From Novosphingobium malaysiense (lineage in GTDB: Bacteria; Pseudomonadota; Alphaproteobacteria; Sphingomonadales; Sphingomonadaceae), in NCBI RefSeq assembly GCF_000802225.1, contig NZ_JTDI01000007.1:62001-126000 (forward strand): 64,000 nucleotides of DNA, given 5' to 3'. Both the position numbers and the translations under genes were made by a program. The notes under the pieces were generated by a model. It ran no database searches and had not been told where the DNA came from. It saw nothing but the letters and a program-made list of their open reading frames with translations. Within the stretch, counting starts at the first letter, position 1. Each line of letters begins with the position of its first letter. This document shows positions 16,002 to 25,450 of the stretch, one piece after another.

Positions 16002-17006
16002 TCAACCTCCTGTCATGGACATGTGACGGGAAACTGCCGGAGCGGCGCCGGGTTCCTCGATAGCGAAGTGGTGGCGTTCGGGCTTGATCCGCATGGCCGT
16101 ATCGAGCGCGGCAGCCAGTTCCGCCTCGGGATCCTCGCTGCGCAGCGCGGCGCGCAGGTCCACCCGTTCGTTACCGCCGAGACAGGCATAGAGCTGGCCG
16201 GTCGCGGTCACGCGGATGCGGTTGCAGCCTTCGCAGAAGTTGTTGGTCAGCGGCGTGATCAGACCGATGCGGCCGCCGGTCTCTTCCACGTCCCAGTAGC
16301 GCGCCGGGCCGCCGGTGCGGTGTTCGCTGGGCGTCAGCGTCCAGCGCCGCGCGAGATCCTCCTGCACCGCCACCAGCGGCAGGTAGTGATCGAAACGGTC
16401 TTCCTCGACATCGCCCAGGGGCATGACCTCGATCAGGGTGGAATCGAAGCCCTGCCCGTGCGCCCAGGCGATAAGATCGGGCATTTCACGCTCATTGATG
16501 TCTTTGAGCGCCACCGTGTTGAGCTTGACCTTGAGGCCAGCCTCCTTCGCGGCCTGCAGCCCTTCGAGCACCTGCGGCAGCGAATCGCGGCGCGAGAGGC
16601 GGGTGAAGGTTTCGCGGTCGAGCGTATCGAGCGAGACGTTGACGCGGCGTACTCCGGCGGCAACGAGATCGTCGGCGAATTCGGAAAGCCGCGTGGCGTT
16701 CGTCGTCAGCGTCAGTTCTTCAAGGCCATCGCCGATCTTGCGGCCGAGCGCGCGCACGAGTTCGATCATGTCGCGGCGTACCAGCGGCTCGCCACCGGTC
16801 AGCCGAATCTTGGTGATGCCGCGGGCAATGAACCCGAGCGCGAGATCGTGCAGTTCCTCGAGCGTAAGCACTTCCTTGCGCGGCAGGAACGTCATCCGCT
16901 CGGGCATGCAGTAGGAGCAGCGCAGATCGCAGCGGTCGGTAACGGACAGGCGCAAATAGGTGATGCGGCGCTGGAACTGGTCGACAAGGGGTGCGGGACT
17001 GGTCAT
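16002..17006 (-). CDS. moaA: GTP 3',8-cyclase, radical SAM
   Basis: MoaA starts molybdenum cofactor synthesis by turning GTP into the cyclic dehydro-GTP intermediate. The 334-residue protein has the radical SAM cluster CDLRCSYC near residue 25, the SAM-binding LTGGEPLVRRD near 72, and the second cluster Cys set in NNFCEGCNRIRVTATGQLYAC near 255. It ends MSMTGG; the C-terminal Gly-Gly is needed for activity in this family. The ATG overlaps the stop of the upstream gene (ATGA). Its last codons also form the ribosome site of moaD. moaB, moaC and moeA are not in the window. Confidence 0.96.
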   Translation of the reverse strand: MTSPAPLVDQFQRRITYLRLSVTDRCDLRCSYCMPERMTFLPRKEVLTLEELHDLALGFIARGITKIRLTGGEPLVRRDMIELVRALGRKIGDGLEELTLTTNATRLSEFADDLVAAGVRRVNVSLDTLDRETFTRLSRRDSLPQVLEGLQAAKEAGLKVKLNTVALKDINEREMPDLIAWAHGQGFDSTLIEVMPLGDVEEDRFDHYLPLVAVQEDLARRWTLTPSEHRTGGPARYWDVEETGGRIGLITPLTNNFCEGCNRIRVTATGQLYACLGGNERVDLRAALRSEDPEAELAAALDTAMRIKPERHHFAIEEPGAAPAVSRHMSMTGG

Positions 17007-17347
17007 CCCTGCTGATATAGCACCGGACCGGCTCCGGTTCCATCGAGGGGCATCAACTGGCCCGTGACCCCGGCGGCACCCTCCATCCAGCGCACCGCGG
17101 CTTCGAGCGCGGCGGGTTCGTCGCATTCGAAGGCATTGACCCGGGACGGCGCAAAGCGGCGCGCAAGTGCCTGAACGACAGCGAGGCGCCAGGCCCGATG
17201 GGTATGATCAGCCGGCAGGAACACCATGGCCAGAGGGTCCGCCCCGCCGCCCAGCGTCGCCTCGATCGATGGCAGCAGCCGCGCGTGAAAATCCGCGGCG
17301 GCATCCAGCGGATCATCCGCCAGCGGACCGACGTGGAACAATTCCAT
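17003..17347 (-). CDS. short Rossmann-like protein, probable SDR remnant
   Basis: The 114-residue product lacks the N-terminal GxxxGxG nucleotide site of dehydrogenases but ends with VTGQLMPLDGTGAGPV, very like the C-terminal VTGQ..xVDGG strand of classical SDR enzymes. The middle has a strand (PLAMVFLPAD) and helices with the spacing of a half Rossmann fold. It lies between folB and moaA, where a pterin reductase of the FolM type would make sense, so it may be a shortened and repurposed relative. Both neighbours act on pterins. The start at 17347 is ATG with a GTG just before it. Confidence 0.7.
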   Translation of the reverse strand: MELFHVGPLADDPLDAAADFHARLLPSIEATLGGGADPLAMVFLPADHTHRAWRLAVVQALARRFAPSRVNAFECDEPAALEAAVRWMEGAAGVTGQLMPLDGTGAGPVLYQQG

Positions 17348-17360
17348 CACGCCGCCCCCT

Positions 17361-17732
17361 TCACCGCCGTTCCCGCGTCAAGGTCATGCCGATCTTTTCT
17401 CCGTTCTCGGCAATCGCCAGCTTGACGATCTTGACGGTCACGGCCTCGACCCGTTCGTCCTGGAGGAACAGGGTTTCGCAGATGTGGTCCGCGACAGCCT
17501 CTATCAGCTTGAAGTGCAGCCCCGGCGGCAGTGCTTCGGAGGCCGCGAACTTGAGGTCCATGTAGTTCTTGCTGGCCGTCAACGGCGTGTCGGGCGCGTA
17601 ATGCCGCGCGGGCTTCATCCGGACGGTAATGGTAAAACGCAGCGGCTGCGGTTTGCCGGTTTCCTCCGAGTAGATGCCGGTGAGGACATCCTGCTCGAAA
17701 TCGGCGACTTCAAGAATCAGCGAATCGGCCAT
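17361..17732 (-). CDS. folB: dihydroneopterin aldolase family protein
   Basis: FolB cleaves 7,8-dihydroneopterin to 6-hydroxymethyl-dihydropterin in folate synthesis. The 123-residue protein has the family length and the blocks TGIYSEETGKPQPLRFT near residues 18-34, with the catalytic Glu, and AVTVKIVKLAIAEN near 97-110, with the catalytic Lys. A relative such as the epimerase FolX cannot be excluded from sequence alone. It is 8 bases from the methyltransferase gene before it and 13 bases from the SDR-like gene after it. Confidence 0.85.
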   Translation of the reverse strand: MADSLILEVADFEQDVLTGIYSEETGKPQPLRFTITVRMKPARHYAPDTPLTASKNYMDLKFAASEALPPGLHFKLIEAVADHICETLFLQDERVEAVTVKIVKLAIAENGEKIGMTLTRERR

Positions 17733-17740
17733 GGCGCCCC

Positions 17741-18628
17741 TTAGCCGGGATTCGACCAGCGCGCGAATATCGCGGTGGGGAGCAGGCGGCCCTGGCGATC
17801 CTCGCGGACGGCAAGGTCGCCGTGCTCAATCTTGCCCGGAAGGCCCTCGAACAGCTCGTCCATCAGACCGGCCAGCGCCAGCGAAGACATGCGCACGGCA
17901 TAGACGGTGAGGAACAGGAATCGGCTATCCGGATCGAGGAGCTGGCGGCAATCGGAGAGCAGGCCAGGAAGGCCCTCTTCCAGCCGCCAGGTCTCGCCGC
18001 CCGGACCGCGGCCGAACTTGGGCGGGTCGAGGATGATTCCGTCGTAGCGCTTGCCCCGGCGCACTTCGCGCGCGGCGAACTTCGCGGCATCGTCGACCAG
18101 CCAGCGCACCGGGCGGTCTTCCAGACCCGCCAGCGCGGCATTGTCGCGCGCCTGCGCCACCGACTTCTTCGAGGCATCGACGTGCGTCACTTGCCCGTGT
18201 GCCGAAAGCGCCAGCGTGCCGACGCCGGTGTAGCCGAACAGGTTCAGCGTCGCGGCATCGTCGCGCCCGGCAAGTTGTTCGCGCATCCAGTCCCACACCG
18301 GCGCCATGTCGGGAAAGAAGCCGAGGTGGCGAAAGGGCGTGCACTGCGCGGTGAAAGAGACCTCGTTCCACATGAGCGGCCAGCCTTCGCGCGGAACCTT
18401 GCCGCCGAAATGCCACTTGCCGCCGCCGTCCTCATCGGAGCCGGGTACGAATTCGCCATGCGCATCCCAGTCGGCAAGCCGGGGCGTCCACATCGCCTGC
18501 GGTTCCGGACGGATGAAGCGGTAGTCGCCGTAGCGCTCGAGCTTGCGGCCATGCCCCGAATCGACGAGTCCGTAGTCGCTCCACCCTTCTCCCGCGAGGA
18601 CGACCGGCTGGGTTACCAGCTCAGCCAT
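17741..18628 (-). CDS. class I SAM-dependent methyltransferase, rRNA type
   Basis: The 295-residue protein has the SAM-binding motif LNLFGYTGVGTLALSAHG near residue 127 and the catalytic-site motif ILDPPKFGRGP near 200, as in RlmI/RlmK-like 23S rRNA cytosine methyltransferases. RlmI itself is about 100 residues longer and has an N-terminal PUA domain, which is absent here, so the target RNA may differ. The ATG overlaps the thrC stop by one base (TGATG), which points to coupled translation. Confidence 0.85.
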   Translation of the reverse strand: MAELVTQPVVLAGEGWSDYGLVDSGHGRKLERYGDYRFIRPEPQAMWTPRLADWDAHGEFVPGSDEDGGGKWHFGGKVPREGWPLMWNEVSFTAQCTPFRHLGFFPDMAPVWDWMREQLAGRDDAATLNLFGYTGVGTLALSAHGQVTHVDASKKSVAQARDNAALAGLEDRPVRWLVDDAAKFAAREVRRGKRYDGIILDPPKFGRGPGGETWRLEEGLPGLLSDCRQLLDPDSRFLFLTVYAVRMSSLALAGLMDELFEGLPGKIEHGDLAVREDRQGRLLPTAIFARWSNPG

Positions 18629-20028
18629 CAGGCCCTGGGCGAAGCGTGGCTGGCCACGAACTCGGCAATGGCGGCGTATTCACCGGGAAGCGCCACGCAC
18701 TTTTCCTCACGGTCGAACAGGTCGCCGACGCGGGCGGGCAGGCTCGGGCGGTGTCCTGTGGAGCGCTCTACGGCTTCAGGGAACTTGGCCGGATGAGCGG
18801 TAGCCAGCGTGACCACCGGCGTCGCCTCGTCGAGGCCCGAGGCACGAGCCGCGAAGAGGCCGCAGGCGGTGTGCGGATCGATCAGCTCGCCGCAGTTCTC
18901 CCAGGCCCAGCGGATGGTCGAAGCCATCTCGTCGGCATCGGCGCGGCACGACTGGAACAGCGCCGAAGCGCCTTCGCGCTGCGCATTGGTGAGCTGCATC
19001 GCCTTGGTCGCTTCGAAGCCCGCCATCTGCGCGGCCATCGCCTTGCCGTCGCGGCCGCCGAGGTCGAACAGCAGGCGTTCGAAGTTCGACGAGACCTGGA
19101 TGTCCATCGAAGGCGCCGCGGTGGGCGTGACCGTGCCTTGCGAGTAGTCGCCGGTCGACAGCGCGCGGTGGAGGATGTCGTTGACGTTGGTCGCGACGAT
19201 CAGCTTGGCGACGGGCAGGCCCATCTGCGCCGCGACATAGCCGGCGAAGACGTCGCCGAAGTTGCCGGTCGGTACCGAGAAAGCCACCGCGCGGTGCGGC
19301 GCTCCAAGCTGCAGGCCGGCAGCGAAGTAGTAGACGACCTGCGCCATCAGGCGCGCCCAGTTGATCGAGTTCACCGCGCCGATGGCGAAGCGATCGGTCA
19401 TCGCGGTGTCGGCGAACATGCGCTTCACCATCGCCTGGGCATCGTCGAACGAGCCGTCGATGGCGATGTTGTGGACGTTAGGCGCGAGCACCGTGGTCAT
19501 CTGCCGGCGCTGCACGTCGGAGACGCGGCCCTTGGGGTGGAGCATGAAGATGTCCACCTTTTCACGTCCTGCCACCGCGTCGATCGCCGCCGAACCGGTA
19601 TCGCCGGAAGTGGCGCCGACGATCGTCAGGTTGCGGTCGGAACGCGAGAGGAACTCTTCGAAGAACAGGCCGAGCAACTGTAGCGCCACGTCCTTGAACG
19701 CGAGCGTGGGCCCGTGGAACAGCTCCAGCACCCACTGCTGCTCGTCGAGCTGACGCAGCGGCGTCACCGCCTTGTGCGCGAAGCGGCCATAGGCCTCCGT
19801 GGTCAGTTCGAGCAGCCGCTCGTAAGTCAGGCTGTCACCGACGAAGGGCGCCATGACTTTCGCAGCAAGTTCCGCATAGGGCAGGCCCGCCATGTCCGCG
19901 ATCTCTTCCCCAGAGAAGCGCGGCCATTCGCGCGGCACATAAAGGCCGCCGTCCGACGCGAGGCCGGCCAGCGTCGCGCCTTCGAAATCGAGCGCCTGTG
20001 CGCTGCCGCGGGTGCTGATGTATTCCAT
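18628..20028 (-). CDS. thrC: threonine synthase
   Basis: ThrC converts O-phosphohomoserine to threonine with pyridoxal phosphate. The 466-residue protein shows YISTRGSAQALDFEGATLAG at the start, the PLP lysine in FHGPTLAFKDVALQ near 108, the phosphate-binding GATSGDTGSAAI near 138, and SVPTGNFGDVFAG near 255. This is the longer, proteobacterial class of the enzyme. ATG 20028 is used; a TTG lies two codons before. It follows surf1 by 68 bases in the same direction, an arrangement often seen in alphaproteobacteria. Confidence 0.95.
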   Translation of the reverse strand: MEYISTRGSAQALDFEGATLAGLASDGGLYVPREWPRFSGEEIADMAGLPYAELAAKVMAPFVGDSLTYERLLELTTEAYGRFAHKAVTPLRQLDEQQWVLELFHGPTLAFKDVALQLLGLFFEEFLSRSDRNLTIVGATSGDTGSAAIDAVAGREKVDIFMLHPKGRVSDVQRRQMTTVLAPNVHNIAIDGSFDDAQAMVKRMFADTAMTDRFAIGAVNSINWARLMAQVVYYFAAGLQLGAPHRAVAFSVPTGNFGDVFAGYVAAQMGLPVAKLIVATNVNDILHRALSTGDYSQGTVTPTAAPSMDIQVSSNFERLLFDLGGRDGKAMAAQMAGFEATKAMQLTNAQREGASALFQSCRADADEMASTIRWAWENCGELIDPHTACGLFAARASGLDEATPVVTLATAHPAKFPEAVERSTGHRPSLPARVGDLFDREEKCVALPGEYAAIAEFVASHASPRA

Positions 20029-20096
20029 GGCCAATCCTGTTGTTTGCCGGGCCGGTTAGCGGCGCGCGCGCGGAAAGGGAAGCCTTGGCTTGCGCG

Positions 20097-20666
20097 TCAG
20101 TCGCGCGAAAGGCGCTTCCGCAGCGCCAGCGCGTAGATGACGAGCGCAGTCGCGGCGAAGAAGAACCACTGGATCGCATAGGACAGGTGGTTGTTGGGTA
20201 TACCCGAAGGATCGGGAATCTCGTTGGGCTCGAGACCGGCCAGCGGTGGATTGGCGACCAGGCGCGGACCCGGTGCGATCACGCCGCGCACGTCGCCGCC
20301 CTGCCAGGCGGTCGCGGCGTTGGGTTGCTTCGACCATCCCAGCACGACGAGCGCCTTGCCGCCGCCGGGCAGCGAGCAATCCGCCGTCTGCCCCATACCT
20401 GGCTGACCCTCGGCATTGCGGCCGGCAATGCTGCTGTGGCCGATCACCGCGGAACACGTGAGGTGCGCTCGGCGATAGAGCATTGTGTCGTTGACACCTT
20501 CGGAGGTCCATTCCACCGCCTCCGAGGCGTGCTGGGCTGCCGCGTAGTGATTGAGCAGCGCCTCTTTCCACTGGAGCCGGCGCAGTTGCCAGAACCCGAG
20601 CGAGATCATGATCGCGACGGCAACCAGAACCAGCAGCGTGGGCAGCAGGGGAACACGGCGAATCAT
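20097..20666 (-). CDS. SURF1 family cytochrome oxidase assembly protein
   Basis: SURF1 proteins help insert heme a into cytochrome oxidase subunit I. The 189-residue product has two membrane segments, one at residues 5-23 followed by the typical LGFWQLRRLQWKEALL, and one at the C-terminus preceded by NNHLSYAIQWFFFA, both hallmarks of the family. It is shorter than many bacterial SURF1 proteins, mainly in the periplasmic part. The start overlaps the end of the DUF983 gene by 4 bases. It is the last clear oxidase gene of the operon. Confidence 0.92.
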   Translation of the reverse strand: MIRRVPLLPTLLVLVAVAIMISLGFWQLRRLQWKEALLNHYAAAQHASEAVEWTSEGVNDTMLYRRAHLTCSAVIGHSSIAGRNAEGQPGMGQTADCSLPGGGKALVVLGWSKQPNAATAWQGGDVRGVIAPGPRLVANPPLAGLEPNEIPDPSGIPNNHLSYAIQWFFFAATALVIYALALRKRLSRD

Positions 20667-21052
20667 TCGTCCTTCAGCCGCCCCTCGCCGGCGCGGCGGC
20701 GGTATTCGGCGCCGAGCAGCCAGGCCTTCGCGATTCGCAGTCCGGCGATCACCAGCACGGTCGTCAGCGGCACCCACAGTATCGCGTGAACCCAGAAAGG
20801 CGGTTCGAAGGACAGCTGCAGCCAGATTGCCAGGATGGCGATCACGGCCCCGACGATAAGCGTCAGGAATGCGGCGGGCCCGTCCCCGACGTTGAACTGC
20901 GAGTAGTCCAGCCCGCAGGCCCGGCAGCGCGGCGCGAACTTCACCATGCCGTCGAACAGGGTCTTGGCGCCGCAGCGCGGGCAAAGACCGAAAAGGGCAG
21001 CCGAAGCGGTCTCCGGCTGCCCCTCAGATTTTGGATTATCTTCAGACGACAT
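20663..21052 (-). CDS. DUF983 family membrane protein
   Basis: The 129-residue protein has two CxxC pairs, LCPRCGAKTLF near residue 23 and CRACGLDYSQF near 43, followed by two membrane segments (FLTLIVGAVIAILAIWLQL and VHAILWVPLTTVLVIAGLRI). DUF983 genes are often next to cox3 and surf1 in alphaproteobacteria, which suggests a role in oxidase biogenesis. The zinc-ribbon-like Cys pairs may bind metal. Its start overlaps the ctaE stop by one base and its stop overlaps the surf1 start. Confidence 0.88.
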   Translation of the reverse strand: MSSEDNPKSEGQPETASAALFGLCPRCGAKTLFDGMVKFAPRCRACGLDYSQFNVGDGPAAFLTLIVGAVIAILAIWLQLSFEPPFWVHAILWVPLTTVLVIAGLRIAKAWLLGAEYRRRAGEGRLKDE

Positions 21053-21873
21053 CAGTGCGTCGGGTAGCCCCAGCCACCCCAGATGTAGACCGCCACGAAG
21101 AGGAACAGCCACACGACGTCGACAAAGTGCCAGTACCACGCGGCCGCTTCGAAACCGAAGTGCTGGCGCGGCGTGAAGTCGCCCTTGTAGGCGCGCACGA
21201 GGCACACGATCAGCATGATGGTGCCGACGATGACGTGGAAGCCGTGAAAGCCGGTCGCCATGTAGAAGGCCGAGCTATAGGTGTTGCCACCAAAGCCGAA
21301 CGGCGCATGCATGTATTCGTAAGCCTGGATCGAGGTGAACAGCAGGCCGAGCAGGACGGTCGCCCAGAGACCCTTCTTCAGACCGTCGCGATCGCCATGG
21401 ATCAGCGAGTGGTGAGCCCAGGTCACGGTGGTGCCCGAGCACAGCAGGATCAACGTATTGAGCAGCGGAAGCGCGAAGGGATCCATGACCGCTTCAATCG
21501 CCTTGGGAGGCCACTGCCCGCCGACGACTTCCGCCAGTTCGGACGGGAACAGCGAGAAATCGAAGAACGCCCAGAACCAGCCGACGAAGAACATCACTTC
21601 CGAAGCGATGAACAGGATCATGCCGTAACGCTGGTGCAGCTGCACGACCGGGGTGTGATCGCCCGCGTGCGCTTCCTTCACGATCTTGGAGAACCACATG
21701 AACATGGACGCGAGCAGGATCGCCATGCCCAGCCACGGCACGAAGTGACCGCCGGGCAGTTCGTGCATGAACAGCACCATGCCCGATGTGAACGTTAAGG
21801 CGCCGATGGTGGTTGCCAGCGGGGCAATGTCCGGCGGAAGGATGTGGTAATCGTGGTGCTTGGTACCGGCCAT
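21052..21873 (-). CDS. ctaE: cytochrome c oxidase subunit III
   Basis: The 273-residue subunit III of the aa3-type oxidase has seven membrane segments. Diagnostic blocks are HDYHILPPDIAPLA at the start, ASEVMFFVGWFWAFF near 90, TVTWAHHSLIHGDR near 145, FHGFHVIVGTIMLIV near 208, and WYWHFVDVVWLFLF near 245. The ATG at 21873 is taken although the frame stays open another 90 codons upstream, because that stretch overlaps the ctaG end and lacks family similarity. ctaG ends 80 bases before it. Confidence 0.97.
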   Translation of the reverse strand: MAGTKHHDYHILPPDIAPLATTIGALTFTSGMVLFMHELPGGHFVPWLGMAILLASMFMWFSKIVKEAHAGDHTPVVQLHQRYGMILFIASEVMFFVGWFWAFFDFSLFPSELAEVVGGQWPPKAIEAVMDPFALPLLNTLILLCSGTTVTWAHHSLIHGDRDGLKKGLWATVLLGLLFTSIQAYEYMHAPFGFGGNTYSSAFYMATGFHGFHVIVGTIMLIVCLVRAYKGDFTPRQHFGFEAAAWYWHFVDVVWLFLFVAVYIWGGWGYPTH

Positions 21874-21953
21874 GCTGCCTTCTTCCCCGTTATTCGAAAC
21901 AGTCTCTTGCCTGCGGCGCCCCCACGGTGCCGCGAAAGGTTTCCCGTGGGCCC

Positions 21954-22556
21954 TTAACCGCCCGTGCTGTTCTGGTCCAGTGTCTTTGCATCGCCCACCG
22001 ATGTAAGGTGGAACGTATAGCTCAGGGTGATCTCTTCCACATCCTTGTTGTCGGGATCGTCGAGGATCGCCGGATCGATGTAGTAGAGCACCGGCATACG
22101 CACTTCCTCGCCGGGTTGCAGTGTCTGCTCGGTGAAGCAGAAGCACTGGATCTTGTTGAAATACTTGGCCGCCTGCTCCGGCTCGACATTGAAGCTGGCA
22201 GTGCCGGTGACCGTTTTGTCGGAATCGTTGCGGGCCCAGAACAACGCCATGTCGCGCACCCCGATGGAAACCGTATCCTTCACCTGCAGCGGTTTGAATT
22301 CCCAGGGCATGTTGCGTGCCGTATTGGCATCGAAGCGTACCGACATCGTTCGCCCGCTGTCCTTGATCGACGCAGCCTGCGCCTCGTCGACGCGCTTGGT
22401 CGTGCCGCCGTAGCCCGTCACCTGACAGAAGATGCGATAAAGCGGGACAGAGGCATAGCCGAGCCCGAGCATCCCCAGCGCCATCGACAGGGCGACAAGT
22501 GCGACCTTGCGATTGCTCTGCCGAGCCCTCTCCACTGCGCTGCTTGCCTGGGTCAT
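21954..22556 (-). CDS. ctaG: cytochrome c oxidase assembly protein CtaG (Cox11)
   Basis: CtaG/Cox11 delivers copper to the CuB site of subunit I. The 200-residue protein has one N-terminal membrane anchor (VALVALSMALGMLGLGYASV near 18), then VPLYRIFCQVTGYGGTT near 37, and the copper-binding pair in KIQCFCFTEQ near 136. The soluble beta-sandwich domain faces the periplasm. It lies between the 42-residue membrane protein gene and ctaE, and its start is only 5 bases from the stop of the former. Confidence 0.97.
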   Translation of the reverse strand: MTQASSAVERARQSNRKVALVALSMALGMLGLGYASVPLYRIFCQVTGYGGTTKRVDEAQAASIKDSGRTMSVRFDANTARNMPWEFKPLQVKDTVSIGVRDMALFWARNDSDKTVTGTASFNVEPEQAAKYFNKIQCFCFTEQTLQPGEEVRMPVLYYIDPAILDDPDNKDVEEITLSYTFHLTSVGDAKTLDQNSTGG

Positions 22557-22561
22557 CGCGT

Positions 22562-22690
22562 TCAGCCCATCTTGGCGAGCGAAATGAAGAAGACGAGTAT
22601 CACGAACGCGGCAAGGCTGAGAGCCAGCACACGGTTGCGGCTTTTGCGGATCTGCTCGATGGAGCGCGGATCGTTTTCGGGTTCTTGCAT
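22562..22690 (-). CDS. 42-residue membrane protein of the oxidase operon
   Basis: A short gene lies in the gap between ctaB and ctaG. Translation from ATG at 22690 gives 42 residues with a charged start (MQEPENDPRSIEQIRKSRN) and one membrane segment (VLALSLAAFVILVFFISLAK), ending KMG. Small single-span proteins of this kind recur at this place in alphaproteobacterial cta operons and are usually listed as oxidase assembly small proteins. It is 9 bases from the ctaB stop and 5 bases from the ctaG start, so an operon gene is very likely even though its role is unproven. Confidence 0.8.
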   Translation of the reverse strand: MQEPENDPRSIEQIRKSRNRVLALSLAAFVILVFFISLAKMG

Positions 22691-22699
22691 GGGATCGCC

Positions 22700-23617
22700 T
22701 TACAGGACCACGAAGCGGTCCACCACCAGCGCCGCGAACAACGCGAAGAGATAGATCACCGAATAGGCGAAAAGCTGCTTTTCGGGCTTCATCGTATCTT
22801 CGGGTCCACTGCGTTCACGGAAGGCGACGCGCAGCGACAGGGCCAGGAACAGCCCCGAGAGCACGAGGGCCGACAGGCCGTAGACGGCGCCGGTCCCACC
22901 GATCCACCACGGCAGCACACTGAGCGGCAGCAGCAGCACGGTATAGATCAGGATCTGGCGGCGCGTAGACCTCTCACCGGCAACGACCGGCATCATCGGT
23001 ATGCCGACCTTGGCGTAGTCGCTCTTCACGAAGAGCGCGAGCGCCCAGAAGTGCGGCGGGGTCCAGAAGAAGATGATGGCGAATAGCACGACCGGCATCA
23101 GCGAGATGTGGCCGGTCGCCGCGACCCAGCCGATCAGCGGCGGAAACGCACCGGCACCGCCGCCGATGACGATGTTCTGCGGCGTGCGCGGCTTGAGCCA
23201 GATCGTGTAGACGACGGCGTAGTAGATGATCGAAATCGCCAGGATCGCCGCAGCCAGCCAGCCGACCGCGAAACCCATCAGGAACACCGAGGCGGCGCAA
23301 AGCACGCCGGCGAAATCGCGCGCGGTCGTGCGGTCGAGGCGGCCTTGCGGCAGTGGCCGCTTGGACGTGCGCTTCATGCCCGCGTCGAGATCTGCCTCCC
23401 ACCACTGGTTGAGCGCGGCGGCACCGCCCGCGCCCATGGCAATGCACAGGACCGCGGTAAAGGCGAGAACCGGGTGGATGCGCTCCGGCGCGGCGATCAG
23501 GCCGCACAGACCGGTGAAGATCACCAGGCTCATCACGCGCGGCTTGGTGAGCGCGAACAGGTCGCGCCAGTCGGCCGGCAGCGACGTCGAAGCGGAGGCG
23601 GGAATCGTAGGTGTCAT
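22700..23617 (-). CDS. ctaB: protoheme IX farnesyltransferase (heme o synthase)
   Basis: CtaB attaches a farnesyl group to heme b to make heme o, the precursor of heme a. The 305-residue protein has about nine membrane segments. The prenyl-diphosphate site is seen in NQWWEADLDAGMKRTSKRPL near residues 70-89 (the DxxxD type), and VKSDYAKVGIPMMP near 205 gives the second Asp-containing loop. ATG 23617 is used; a GTG six codons earlier is possible. ctaB is separated from ctaD by a palindromic repeat of about 80 bases. Confidence 0.96.
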   Translation of the reverse strand: MTPTIPASASTSLPADWRDLFALTKPRVMSLVIFTGLCGLIAAPERIHPVLAFTAVLCIAMGAGGAAALNQWWEADLDAGMKRTSKRPLPQGRLDRTTARDFAGVLCAASVFLMGFAVGWLAAAILAISIIYYAVVYTIWLKPRTPQNIVIGGGAGAFPPLIGWVAATGHISLMPVVLFAIIFFWTPPHFWALALFVKSDYAKVGIPMMPVVAGERSTRRQILIYTVLLLPLSVLPWWIGGTGAVYGLSALVLSGLFLALSLRVAFRERSGPEDTMKPEKQLFAYSVIYLFALFAALVVDRFVVL

Positions 23618-23646
23618 GGCGTCTGGATCATACACCGGAAGGGCGT

Positions 23647-23726
23647 GTCATGGCGAGGTGCCCGATACGGAGAAGCAATCCAGCGCGCTTTGAGGCCCTG
23701 GATTGCTTCTTTCGGCTCGCCACGAC
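23647..23726. repeat. 80-base dispersed palindromic repeat between ctaD and ctaB
   Basis: The central arms AGAAGCAATCCAG and CTGGATTGCTTCT pair perfectly over 13 bases. The outer arms GTCATGGCGAG and CTCGCCACGAC pair with one G-T wobble. The layout (GTCAT..GCGAG..GAAGCAATCCAG and its mirror) is that of a well-spread intergenic repeat in alphaproteobacterial genomes. In the transcript it would fold into a long hairpin between ctaD and ctaB. Confidence 0.8.
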
Positions 23727-23737
23727 GAGCGTCCGGA

Positions 23738-25420
<1,683 letters not shown>

Positions 25421-25450
25421 TTTCTGGTGACCCTGTCCTTGAATACGCGC

